From Mixta sp031457955 (lineage in GTDB: Bacteria > Pseudomonadota > Gammaproteobacteria > Enterobacterales > Enterobacteriaceae): a stretch of DNA of 64,000 bases. The stretch lies in NCBI RefSeq assembly GCF_031457955.1, contig NZ_JAVDXN010000011.1, forward strand, positions 44,865-108,864. The letters run 5' to 3'. The notes under the pieces are model-generated. The model ran no database searches and was not told the origin of the DNA. It saw only the letters and a list, made by a program, of their open reading frames with translations. Positions 45,754 to 53,041 of the stretch are shown here, one piece after another; position 1 is the stretch's first letter; every line of letters starts with the position of its first letter. The position numbers were made by a program, and so were the translations under genes.

Positions 45754-45782
45754 AGTATAGATTTATGGCCAGAAAAAGACAA
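45754..45782 (-). promoter_or_regulatory. Promoter of CopA RNA
   Basis: On the minus strand TTGTCT (45782-45777) and TATACT (45759-45754) are separated by 17 bp, a good sigma-70 promoter directed at the antisense RNA. It overlaps the tap start region, as on R1/R100. Confidence 0.75.
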
Positions 45783-45836
45783 TCCGTTCTGTGCTTACTC
45801 CACTTGCGTAATATAAGCGCCGGGCGGCATGTATAA
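45765..45836 (+). CDS. tap: Tap/RepA6-like leader peptide
   Basis: A 23-residue peptide (MARKRQSVLCLLHLRNISAG, then RHV) preceded by GGGAG. Its stop overlaps the repA start (CATGTATAA), the hallmark of Tap-RepA translational coupling. The C-terminal part LLHLRNISAG resembles R1 Tap (LLLCNISAG). Its translation opens the leader stem that hides the repA ribosome site; CopA prevents it. Confidence 0.85.
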   Translation: MARKRQSVLCLLHLRNISAGRHV

Positions 45837-46761
45837 GCAGGTAACCTTCACTGAAGCTCCCCGACTGGACAAACGCCACCGTGGCGATCATTCCACAGTG
45901 TGCAAATGCGCTAATCCGGAGTGGTTTGCGCCAGAGAGCTACCGACGCCTGCCCGGGCAGATGGGCCATGCCATGAGCCGGCTTGTAGTAAAAGACAAGC
46001 GCACAGGTAAAATGACGCTGCGCCAGCGCATGTCCCGCCATCCTTATTTTGTTCAGCTTCGCGACGTCGCAGGACGTAAACGTGATTTTCGCCCGGAAAA
46101 ACAGGCATTATATGATGCCATGTGGCCGTTGTGTGTTCAGCGAGCAGATCTGGCCACATCTGTAGTCACCTTCAACGGCAGCAAGCTGGCTGACGAGCTG
46201 AGTCCAAAAGATGAAAATGGCAATGTAATTCCGAAAACGCGCGTTGAGCCCAGCCGGCTTTCCCGCCTGTTTGAGGAATGGGAACGCTATGGCCTGATTG
46301 AACGACCGGATCTGGAGATGGATCCTGTGACGGGTTACTGCATGCCGCGTCACATCGTACTGACTGACCAGTTCTGGCAGCTGTGCGGCATCGATATGGA
46401 CAAATTTCTGGCGGAGCGCAATGAGCGCCTCGCTGCTGAAGCCGACGGCATCATTGAACCGGGTACACACGCTTCCGTTCGCGCTGCGCGCCGGCGCTGG
46501 TATGAAAACATGCGCATGGCCACGTTGATAAGCCGCCGTGAAAAAGCGTCAAAGCAGAAGCGCCGCAAGCGCCTGAGTAAGTTGCCGCTTGATGACAGGC
46601 GTAACGCAATGGCCAAGCTGCTGCGTACACGTCCGGCTCATGTATGGCGAAATCTTCCGCCTGAAGACTTTGACCGCCTGGTCTGGAAATGTCTGCGACA
46701 GCTGGAGCTGGGCCTCGACTATGAGCCCGCGCTCACAAAAATTCCTGATATCGTTCACTGA
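45829..46761 (+). CDS. repA: RepFII-type replication initiator RepA
   Basis: A 310-aa initiator of the IncFII/RepA1 type. It has KCANPEWFAPESYRRLPGQMGHAMSRLV, the conserved N-terminal part, and a basic C-terminus (RRREKASKQKRRKRLSKLP region by composition). It starts oriR replication downstream in cis. Synthesis depends on Tap coupling and is repressed by CopA and CopB. Length is in the family range (about 285-355 aa). Confidence 0.9.
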   Translation: MYKQVTFTEAPRLDKRHRGDHSTVCKCANPEWFAPESYRRLPGQMGHAMSRLVVKDKRTGKMTLRQRMSRHPYFVQLRDVAGRKRDFRPEKQALYDAMWPLCVQRADLATSVVTFNGSKLADELSPKDENGNVIPKTRVEPSRLSRLFEEWERYGLIERPDLEMDPVTGYCMPRHIVLTDQFWQLCGIDMDKFLAERNERLAAEADGIIEPGTHASVRAARRRWYENMRMATLISRREKASKQKRRKRLSKLPLDDRRNAMAKLLRTRPAHVWRNLPPEDFDRLVWKCLRQLELGLDYEPALTKIPDIVH

Positions 46762-47400
46762 TGCCGCCCTGCTATTTTTACCGCCTTAACTGGCGGTAAA
46801 GTCGTTTGTACTGTGCCCAAATGCCCGTATTTGCACCAGTATTGGTTCCTGCAAAACCGCAAACCGGGTCAAAAATGTGGCACAGTTTGTTTTACCCACA
46901 GTTACCCGCAATTAATATCCTGAGTTTACCGGCATACACAATCACGGCTACGCGCAAGACAGTCCTGATTTACATCAGAAAGAAATAATCAAAATAATAA
47001 ATAAGGTATTCATACAGGCATTTTACGTGGATAAGCTAAATGCCTTCGCTTGCAGCGACCACAAGCATCCGCGCCGCTCAGATCATTAAAGTAGCTCCCG
47101 ACGTAAACGTCGGGCGTTCACTTTAGTTACAACATAAAATATATACATTTAATTCAACCCCCAAGTTCGGGGATATCGGTAACTCCTGTGCACACCCAAC
47201 CATTAAAAAGCCGCGCCCGCCCCGCCCTTCGGGCGGAACAGGAGTGGCTTTAATGGATGATGTAACTAATCCTCTAGCTCTCTGGCGGCTTATACCGCCA
47301 CCAGAGACCAAGACCCCGGAAATCACGCACTTAACGTCGCCATGCGCCGTTAAGCCCGCTCACCGGGGCTATAGGGATTAGATAAACTATTTTATCGCGT
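46762..47400 (+). other. Presumed IncFII-like oriR region and hairpin cluster
   Basis: On R1/R100 the origin lies just past repA. Here the corresponding stretch has an AT-rich part (46961-47010) and a CGTGGATAA site at about 47026, which resembles a DnaA box on the minus strand. Several hairpins follow: CCCC-AAGTT-CGGGG at 47161, CCGCCC-TTC-GGGCGG at 47219 and TGGCGG-CTTATA-CCGCCA at 47283. On R1 a G-type priming site lies near such structures. The exact origin cannot be set from sequence. Confidence 0.5.
47120..47142 (-). other. Ter-like Tus-binding sequence
   Basis: Minus strand TATGTTGTAACTAAAGT matches the 17-base core of E. coli TerB. The base corresponding to the G6-C6 lock is altered (T instead of G), so arrest strength may be reduced. 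Ter sites are known near R1/R100 and R6K origins. As oriented it would obstruct forks arriving from the right. Confidence 0.75.
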
Positions 47401-47648
47401 TAAGCGCGTAAGGCTTTGCAGGGCGATGATTGGGTCAGTGCAATTTACAGCCCTGAAGCGCCTGCGGCGCGCCTCCAGGGACGTTCAACTACAGCATGAC
47501 ATAAAGCTTTCTTTGTCCCTTTCCATGCGCTACGCGCATAGGGTAAACACTGTCAAAATGGGTTAAAAATTAAGGCTGAACAAGAACCAGGCACTCGATC
47601 AAATTTTAACGTTTTTTTTTCAAAGGATTGACTTGTGTAGGACGCCTT

Positions 47649-47855
47649 ATGAAACGTGGACTTAGGAAATTAGCCAGCCTTAGATCACGAATTCTTAGCG
47701 AAAATCAAGGCTTGTTAAGCGGGGAGAAATTACTAGAATGCTCATTATCTAGTCTCCCTATAAGCACACACCCACTATATGCGGTATTCGCGATGGATTT
47801 GTGTTTCTCAAAACCTCAAAAAGAATATAAAAAAACCCGCCGAAGCGGGTTTTAG
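47649..47855 (+). CDS. Possible small protein downstream of the FII origin (RepA4 position)
   Basis: A 68-codon frame starting MKRGLRKLASLRSRILSENQ, behind weak ribosome signals. IncFII plasmids have a RepA4 reading frame at this place, but I cannot confirm similarity. Its last codons run into the terminator hairpin at 47833-47852, which weakens the case. Confidence 0.3.
   Translation: MKRGLRKLASLRSRILSENQGLLSGEKLLECSLSSLPISTHPLYAVFAMDLCFSKPQKEYKKTRRSGF
47833..47852. terminator. Bidirectional terminator-like hairpin
   Basis: AAACCCGC-CGAA-GCGGGTTT is a perfect 8-bp stem with a tetraloop, with A-rich sequence before and T residues after. It fits a rho-independent terminator in both directions, closing the replicon. 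Confidence 0.7.
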
Positions 47856-47908
47856 GCAAAGCCTGGTTTGGGGAACCGGTCTTGCCATGACATCAGCCTG
47901 TAACAGGT

Positions 47909-48102
47909 GTGACGTCTGTAGGTATTGCGAAGCATAACTTGCGACCGGTCGGGTATCAAGAGGATGGGTACACGCAGATTTGAACCTGTTGAATAGACGA
48001 AAAAAATTTTTGGGTAGTTCCAGGAAAATCCAGGGAGATACCGGTGGGGATCGGTAATCTCTTAGCCCCAACCTGGCAATATCTGGTGTGACGTCTGTAG
48101 GA
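47909..48102 (+). repeat. Pair of 17-bp direct repeats
   Basis: GGTGTGACGTCTGTAGG occurs at about 47910 and again at about 48084, 174 bp apart, each followed by an ACCGG-containing stretch. They lie in the untranslated area before the small hydrophobic peptide frame. Function is not known. Confidence 0.6.
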
Positions 48103-48178
48103 AAATGTCTCACCGGGCGCGATGGGTAATGTCAGGGCAGTCGCGCAAGGGTATCGCTAAAGCCAAAAGAGACAAGCT

Positions 48179-48262
48179 ATGCTTAACAAAGCGTTGTTTT
48201 TCTTCAAGCTCATTCATCCGATAGTGGCCATTATCATTATCGTGCTGGAACGCTATAAATAA
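48179..48262 (+). CDS. Candidate 27-aa hydrophobic peptide (type I toxin-like)
   Basis: A frame encoding MLNKALFFFKLIHPIVAIII followed by IVLERYK: one membrane-spanning stretch with a charged tail, the architecture of small plasmid toxins in type I toxin-antitoxin systems. It has an AAAGAGA ribosome site, a long untranslated leader with repeats and a strong hairpin 20 bp after the stop. I see no defined antisense RNA. No known family is assigned; it is a candidate only. Confidence 0.45.
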   Translation: MLNKALFFFKLIHPIVAIIIIVLERYK

Positions 48263-48283
48263 ATGGCCATATTTAAGCCAGAC

Positions 48284-48319
48284 ATTCACTGTAGCGGGAT
48301 AAAATCCGCTACAGTGAAT
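48284..48319. repeat. Perfect 14-bp inverted repeat (terminator-like hairpin)
   Basis: ATTCACTGTAGCGG and CCGCTACAGTGAAT flank an 8-base loop. There is no T run, so it may be a processed RNA end, a protein-binding dyad or part of an element. It follows the hydrophobic peptide frame. The stretch up to 48551 holds no gene I can support. Confidence 0.65.
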
Positions 48320-48551
48320 ACCACTCTATGTCGGATAATTCATATCTTATATTGCGTCTGAAGACATTTAGAACGTAATTCTTCCCTTCTTTCTCGATCG
48401 GGTAATCTGGAAATCCTTTCTCGTTCAGCTGCTGTAAGGCTTTACGAGCGGCAATGTTTTGATTGCCGGGACAGGATGAGATCTAAAGTCACATCCGAAG
48501 CCGTGCTGTCGCAGGAGTACATTGGTCCCGATGCATTCCAAAAGCATGACG

Positions 48552-48926
48552 TTAACGCGAGATATCCTGAATGTATTTTTTCAGCTTCACTCCCTGCCCT
48601 TCGCGAAAATCGAAGCCATACGTGCAGCCTTTCGCTGCAAGAACGCGATACAGCTCGTAGATAAGGTCACGATTTGGGCCTTCACCTACGGCAGCCTTTT
48701 CAAGAGCAAGTCGTGATGAAGTAACCAGGACTACGTGGCAAGGTTCATCAAGCTGCAGGACACCATCGATCAACCCCTGCATTAAGCTGCGTTTTGAGGT
48801 CGTGTCCTGATAGTGAAATGTCATCGGCGTTTTTATGTTTTCCCGCTCTATCAGTACTTGTGCAAAGCCTTCGCGTTTTTGCTGGTTACAACTACCTGTC
48901 GAATAAATATGAACTGTTCTAATCAT
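48552..48926 (-). CDS. RNase H-fold protein lacking catalytic acids
   Basis: A 124-aa protein whose start MIRTVHIYSTGSCNQQKREG aligns with RNase HI (IFTDGSC), followed by LMQGLIDGVLQL (E. coli LMAAIVALEAL) and HVVLVTSSRLA (VILSTDSQYV). The acids expected at Asp10, Glu48 and Asp70 are Thr or Ser here, so nuclease activity is unlikely; the fold may serve nucleic-acid or protein binding. It lies beside the RepFIB-like replicon and may be a replicon partner, by inference. The ATG at 48926 was chosen because it begins the fold; the TTG at 48947 is an alternative. Confidence 0.65.
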   Translation of the reverse strand: MIRTVHIYSTGSCNQQKREGFAQVLIERENIKTPMTFHYQDTTSKRSLMQGLIDGVLQLDEPCHVVLVTSSRLALEKAAVGEGPNRDLIYELYRVLAAKGCTYGFDFREGQGVKLKKYIQDISR

Positions 48927-49033
48927 GATATAACCATTCCGTAACAAACTGTTTTCAATACATTTTCATAAGTCTGTTGAGCTGCAATCGAAGTCAAAAG
49001 CGGTAGGATGATGCATTGCTCATGAACGTGAAG

Positions 49034-49286
49034 GCGGTCACTTTCATAAATAAGTCGTTATGGACCTTTGTGGCGGACACTTTCATAACTCTATGGCGGT
49101 TACTTTCATAAGACTAACCTTAAAGGTGGTTACTTTCATAAAATCTTTGCCTCCATAACGACTTTTAGCGAGCTATGTTATGAAAGTACCCCACCCTGCA
49201 GAGTCATAATTTATGAAAGCACCCTACCTTGTGGAAGCTGCCTTATGAAAGTAACCGCTCCGCAGATACATTATGAAAGTGACCGC
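49034..49286. repeat. Iteron array downstream of the RepFIB-like gene (8 units)
   Basis: Sixteen-base iterons TTATGAAAGTRACCGC and variants. Four run on the minus strand (starts 49034, 49073, 49096, 49126) and four on the plus strand (49178, 49211, 49243, 49271), so the two sets face each other. Rep binding here would control copy number (incompatibility/handcuffing). Confidence 0.88.
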
Positions 49287-50179
49287 TATTTTTTTGCTGT
49301 TCGTCCTATCGCCTGAAGCTTTGGCGAGCGGCTGTTAATAACAAACATGATTTCCCGGCCTTTTTTGTATTCTGTAAAGTCGAGGTAGCCAATCCTTACC
49401 AGATCAGCCAACGCACGTCTGATTATGGCATTCTGATCCTTAATCTGTGATTCAAGAGCCAGGCGCTCACGAAAGCGCTTCATTGAGATGTAGAGGGGAC
49501 CTGCAGGCATACTTTCCAGATAAACATAAAGCGACTGTGCTGCTTCTTTTCGCGACAGCTCTGAAAGCGCTTTTAAGCCGAGTAACACCTTATGATCGTA
49601 ACGATAAAGCTCCCATAAACTGCTGTCACCGACTATTTCAACCTGGTCAGTTTCATGGTTCAGCACCGCTCGCTGAACGAGGTGGGTGACCAACGATTTT
49701 TTTGTATTTTTACCACGAAATGAGAGCGTTACGCTGGAAAGGTTAAAGAGTGAATCATGCAGGCGCGCACGGGCTCTTCCGTTGATATCCGTTGGTTTGA
49801 GGCCGCACATCCTTGCGAACTCAGAGAACGACAGTGTGATTTTCTCGCTGCTGTAGCCATATTTTGAAAAGGCGGAGATCACACCAATCCATGTTTTAAA
49901 ATCAGTGGACATGCTTAGCTTTGCCCCCTGTATTTTTATATCGGTATAACCTTCCTGTCTTGCCACTTCCAGGCTCGATAATTCCTCAGATGCATCGATC
50001 AAAAAGTCGCGTTTACCCTTCTCTTTTGGGGCGACAGGCGTGAACACGCTAAGACGAAGCAGTGCTACAGGCTGAACCGTCTTATTGCTGTTTGGCGTCA
50101 GTTCATAACTTGTGTTGGACTCTTTTTTAACAATGCAAAAAGGACTTTCTATCTCGCTGTTTTCTAGTTTATTTTCCAT
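49286..50179 (-). CDS. repA: RepFIB-like replication initiator (Rep_3/RepB superfamily)
   Basis: A 297-aa initiator of the RepFIB/P1-RepA/RepB winged-helix superfamily. Its start ELTPNSNKTVQPVALLRLSVF parallels IncFIB RepA ([20 protein letters not shown]), and later LLGLKALSELSRKEAAQSLY and IGYLDFTEYKKGREIMF agree too. It is smaller than F-type RepFIB RepA (about 325 aa) because the C-terminal tail is shorter. Iterons flank it on both sides and a DnaA box overlaps its start region. It should initiate at the adjacent origin and repress its own transcription through the iterons. Confidence 0.9.
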   Translation of the reverse strand: MENKLENSEIESPFCIVKKESNTSYELTPNSNKTVQPVALLRLSVFTPVAPKEKGKRDFLIDASEELSSLEVARQEGYTDIKIQGAKLSMSTDFKTWIGVISAFSKYGYSSEKITLSFSEFARMCGLKPTDINGRARARLHDSLFNLSSVTLSFRGKNTKKSLVTHLVQRAVLNHETDQVEIVGDSSLWELYRYDHKVLLGLKALSELSRKEAAQSLYVYLESMPAGPLYISMKRFRERLALESQIKDQNAIIRRALADLVRIGYLDFTEYKKGREIMFVINSRSPKLQAIGRTAKK

Positions 50180-50188
50180 TTATCCACA
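50180..50188 (+). promoter_or_regulatory. DnaA box
   Basis: TTATCCACA, the consensus DnaA-binding 9-mer, lies immediately upstream of the RepFIB-like start codon and next to the right iteron array. Confidence 0.85.
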
Positions 50189-50212
50189 CCCAATGAGTAA
50201 ACATCAGTCAGT

Positions 50213-50314
50213 TTATGAAAGTGACCGCAGTAGAGTTATGAAAGTAACCGCCCAGCTTATGAAAGTAAACGCTTTTATTATGAAAGTGACCGCTGCTCTT
50301 ATGAAAGTGACCGC
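50213..50314 (+). repeat. Iteron array upstream of the RepFIB-like gene (5 units, candidate oriV)
   Basis: Five direct repeats of TTATGAAAGTRACCGC start at 50213, 50236, 50257, 50278 and 50299. Spacing is 23, 21, 21 and 21 bp, about two helical turns, so Rep would bind on one face of the DNA. This is the likely core of the origin. Confidence 0.9.
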
Positions 50315-50357
50315 CAAAAGTACCTTTTTTAATTTATGAATCATGGGGTTACAAAGT

Positions 50358-50418
50358 TAGTGATCTTTATTGATCTTTACTTGATCTTTATATGATCTAA
50401 AAGAATTGATCTATCCAA
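50358..50418 (+). other. AT-rich GATC cluster, candidate DNA-unwinding element
   Basis: Five GATC (Dam) sites occur within about 55 bp in repeats such as TGATCTTTAT and TTGATCT, in an AT-rich setting 45 bp from the iterons. Such clusters are typical of strand opening and sequestration regions in iteron origins. Confidence 0.75.
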
Positions 50419-50475
50419 TGGATATGTGGATAAACAAACTCTAATCTCCTTAATTTTCTACACACTGGAGCTGAA

Positions 50476-50885
50476 ATGGCATTTCAGGACCCCGCACAAA
50501 ACTTCGCAGAACAGCGACTCAATCTGGGCGATCTGGTCACGCTGTTACCTTATTCAACGTTTCTTGTACGTAGCGACAGTAATACCCCGAGGCTGGGATC
50601 ATGAAAGGCTCAGTTCTTGCTATCGATCACGCGCTTACACCTCAGCACAGGCATATTATTGTGGCAGAGGTTGATGGCGAGCTTGTACTTCGCAGACTGC
50701 TTATAAACCCCGTTCCGGCTCTCCAAGAGCTTAGGGGTGATGAAACCATTACCCTGCTCAATGAAAGTCAGGAATTGCCTGTATGGGGTGTTGTGGCCTA
50801 TGCGCTTACCAATATCGCAGGGCTGGGCTTCACGCATCCACTCAGTGAACGAAACACATCCTCAGTTAAACTGTGGTGCGTATAA
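50476..50885 (+). pseudogene. umuD-like gene, disrupted by frameshift
   Basis: The first frame (50476-50604) encodes FQDPAQNFAEQRLNLGDL and PYSTFLVRSDSN, matching the UmuD N-terminal domain; Ser of the GDSM-like site (SDSN) remains but its neighbours changed. The second frame (50601-50885), shifted by one base, encodes VLAIDHALTPQHRHIIVAEV, GELVLRRLL and ELPVWGVVAY, matching the C-terminal half. The cleavage-site region at the N-terminus is absent. An ATGA overlap joins the frames, so translation of the second is possible but a working protease is unlikely. Confidence 0.75.
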
Positions 50886-50919
50886 GCTGAAATACTCGAA
50901 ATTGAGCCGGAGAGAAAAT

Positions 50920-51558
50920 ATGTTTGCACTTGCTGACGCCAATAACTTTTATGCGTCCTGCGAAACGGTGTTTCGGCCCGATCTGCGCGGAAAACCGGTT
51001 TGCGTTGTGTCAAACAATGACGGCTGCATCATTGCCCGCTCAGCTGAAGCCAAACGTATGGCCATAAAAATGGGCGCACCTCTCTTCAAGAATGTTATAG
51101 CACTGGCCAGTGTTCCTCAGGGCATGTCTTTATATGAGTTGATGCAGTGGTCCGGCCACTCGTCCCTACAGTCAACCATGCATTATATTCGTATACGTCC
51201 GACTCAGCTGGCCGCCTCGTTCGTAAAAGCAGACAGAGTGGTTCACATGATAAGCGTGCTGATTGACCACGATCCGGAAGCCGCCAGTCTGACCGGACCC
51301 GCGACGTACTATGATCTGGGGGACTCATACTGCACGAACCCATTCTGGAGTAGCTGTCAGCATCGGATGGCCTGCATTGGTTGCGATTTTAACCTGCTCA
51401 AACAGAGCGCACGCGGACTGGTACTGGAAAGCAAAGCCTCTGTCAGACGTTACCTTGAAGAAGTTCCGCCCACACCCGATGAGGGAGCCATCGTTGAACA
51501 GGACGCAGAGAAAATTGAACAGGCTCTTAAAAGGTTGTCCCTTAAACCCGTAGGGTAA
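50920..51558 (+). pseudogene. Chimera: umuC 5' end fused to a tyrosine recombinase 3' end
   Basis: An intact 212-codon frame. Residues 1 to about 57 are the UmuC N-terminus (MFALADANNFYASCETVF, SNNDGCIIARSAEAKRMAIK), ending at APLFK. From about base 51088 the frame encodes the C-terminus of a tyrosine recombinase: LMQWSGHSSLQSTMHYIRI has the catalytic His and Tyr positions, and a Cys-containing tail follows. The parts are joined without a stop, so this is a recombination product. Neither domain is complete: the palm catalytic pair of UmuC and the recombinase's first Arg region are missing. It follows the umuD remnant as an operon relic. Confidence 0.85.
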
Positions 51559-51561
51559 AAC

Positions 51562-51588
51562 GGACCGCTTTGTGCCAGAAGCGGACAT
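51562..51588. repeat. GTCCGCTT palindrome, copy 1
   Basis: GGACCGCTT-TGTGCCAGA-AGCGGACATT, with arms in the GTCCGCTT/AAGCGGAC style. Further copies lie at 57694, 60864, 63850 and 63891. Confidence 0.7.
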
Positions 51589-51634
51589 TTTCTTTGATGT
51601 CTGAACTGGCAACGTTCTGCCAGTATCAAAACCG

Positions 51635-52495
51635 TTAAACAGTGTGTGCTGCAAAGCGGTTCTCAGGTAATCCGGGGCTGACATCAGATTTAGCTTTTAG
51701 CAGTGCACCGTCATATTCAGACAGCGCAGTGAGTCCCACAGAAGCCGTGGTGCAATAGAGAAGGGTAAACCCCTCACCGCCAAGTGTCGGGCAGGTGCTC
51801 TGGATTCCAGGTGACGTCAGAATAGCGTCGGTGGTCCCATCCGGGTGGTAACGGACAACACGGTTTCCCCCCCATTCAGCATTCCACAAATAGCCCGTGG
51901 CATCCACGCAGGAACCATCAGGGGCACCTTCACCTTCGACTTTAGTGAATACGCGCTGGTTTTGCAGCGAGGGATAATCGCAGCACATTATCCGACCCTG
52001 CATCGAGTCACAGTAATAGAGGGTGCCGCCATCGGGGCTGAAACAGATGCTGTTCGGGATAGCGACGTCGGACAGTGCGAGCGTCTCGACGGTCAGCGTC
52101 GCCGCGTTGAGCCGGTGAAATTTACCGATGACTTTAACGGGATAACCGTCATCCATCGTCCCGAAGACAAAATTACCGGCACGGTCACACCGTCCATCAC
52201 CTATGCGGGTGCCGGTGTCTCCCGGTGAATGGGCCACCGGGGTAAGCAACGCGCGGTTGAGATCATAGAAAGCCAGCCTGGACGCAAATCCCATTAGCAG
52301 AACGTTGCTTTGTTCAGTCAGGGCAAAAGAGCCGAGACGTTCAGGCAGCGACCAGCGCATCACAGCGCCAGTGCCTTCTTCCAGTGCGAGCAGTTCACTG
52401 GCTTCGATGTCAGTCCAGTAGAGCCTGCGGGTTCTTTCACACCACAGCGGGCACTCTCCCAGCGTATTCCTGACATCTGCTGCGATTGATAACAT
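51635..52495 (-). CDS. SMP-30/gluconolactonase/LRE family hydrolase
   Basis: A 286-aa beta-propeller lactonase. Metal ligands are visible: Glu in NTLGECPLW, Asn in IPNSICFSPDG and Asp in GAPDGSCVDATGYLW. Such enzymes open sugar or other lactones. GGAGG precedes the ATG at 52495. It is the last gene of a minus-strand set with a DMT transporter and an amidohydrolase under a divergent LysR gene, implying a catabolic or scavenging pathway whose substrate is not evident. Confidence 0.88.
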   Translation of the reverse strand: MLSIAADVRNTLGECPLWCERTRRLYWTDIEASELLALEEGTGAVMRWSLPERLGSFALTEQSNVLLMGFASRLAFYDLNRALLTPVAHSPGDTGTRIGDGRCDRAGNFVFGTMDDGYPVKVIGKFHRLNAATLTVETLALSDVAIPNSICFSPDGGTLYYCDSMQGRIMCCDYPSLQNQRVFTKVEGEGAPDGSCVDATGYLWNAEWGGNRVVRYHPDGTTDAILTSPGIQSTCPTLGGEGFTLLYCTTASVGLTALSEYDGALLKAKSDVSPGLPENRFAAHTV

Positions 52496-52553
52496 GTTAA
52501 TCCTCCGGATTATCAAAGGTTTTACTGCCCGTCGGCAGGGGTGGGTAACGCAG

Positions 52554-53027
52554 TTACTGCAGAAAACGTGCTGAGAGCCGGTCGCCGAAAAGCATGACGG
52601 CGAGTCCGACCAGCATGACAAATAATCCCCCCAGCCTGAGTAACGAAACCGGCCGACGCACAGCCCCCAGCAAGCCAAAATGGTCAATCATCTGCGAGGA
52701 AAGTAACTGTCCGACAATTGCCAGCCCGAGTAGGGCTGAAAACCCGATTTTCGGCGCAAGCACGACATAGCTGAACAGAGCACATGCGCCAATCAGACCG
52801 CCCGCCAGACTCCAGGGAGGCTGCGACGGGATCGCCGCTAACGATGTCATCAGCCCCCCTCTCAGCAGCGCGAAAATACCCAGACTGAACGCGCCCACCG
52901 TAAAGGAAAACAACGCCGCAGTGACCGGGTCGCCGCCCAGACCTCGTGCCAGCTGGCTGTTCAGAGTCGTCTGCAGAGTGATCCCCAGACCTGCGGCAAA
53001 AGCTATCACGTAATAAATCGCGCTCAT
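52554..53027 (-). CDS. DMT-family membrane transporter (DUF606/YdcZ type)
   Basis: A 157-aa inner-membrane protein with about five hydrophobic segments (ALFSFTVGAFSLGIFALL, LIGACALFSYVVLAPKIG, LFVMLVGLAVMLF). It begins with MSAIYYVIAFAAGLGITLQT, typical of DUF606 short DMT proteins. Probably transports a substrate or product of the neighbouring lactonase and amidohydrolase. It is 14 bp downstream of the amidohydrolase stop. Confidence 0.85.
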   Translation of the reverse strand: MSAIYYVIAFAAGLGITLQTTLNSQLARGLGGDPVTAALFSFTVGAFSLGIFALLRGGLMTSLAAIPSQPPWSLAGGLIGACALFSYVVLAPKIGFSALLGLAIVGQLLSSQMIDHFGLLGAVRRPVSLLRLGGLFVMLVGLAVMLFGDRLSARFLQ

Positions 53028-53041
53028 GCTGTTCGTCCCTG

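Noticed and set aside
45606..45836. A 76-codon frame spanning CopT and the repA leader
   Set aside because: Its last 23 codons are the Tap peptide, which has its own ribosome site; the upstream part crosses the CopA hairpins.
50426..50475. A LexA box was sought upstream of the broken umuD-like gene
   Set aside because: No CTGT-N8-ACAG pattern is present there, in line with decay of this locus.
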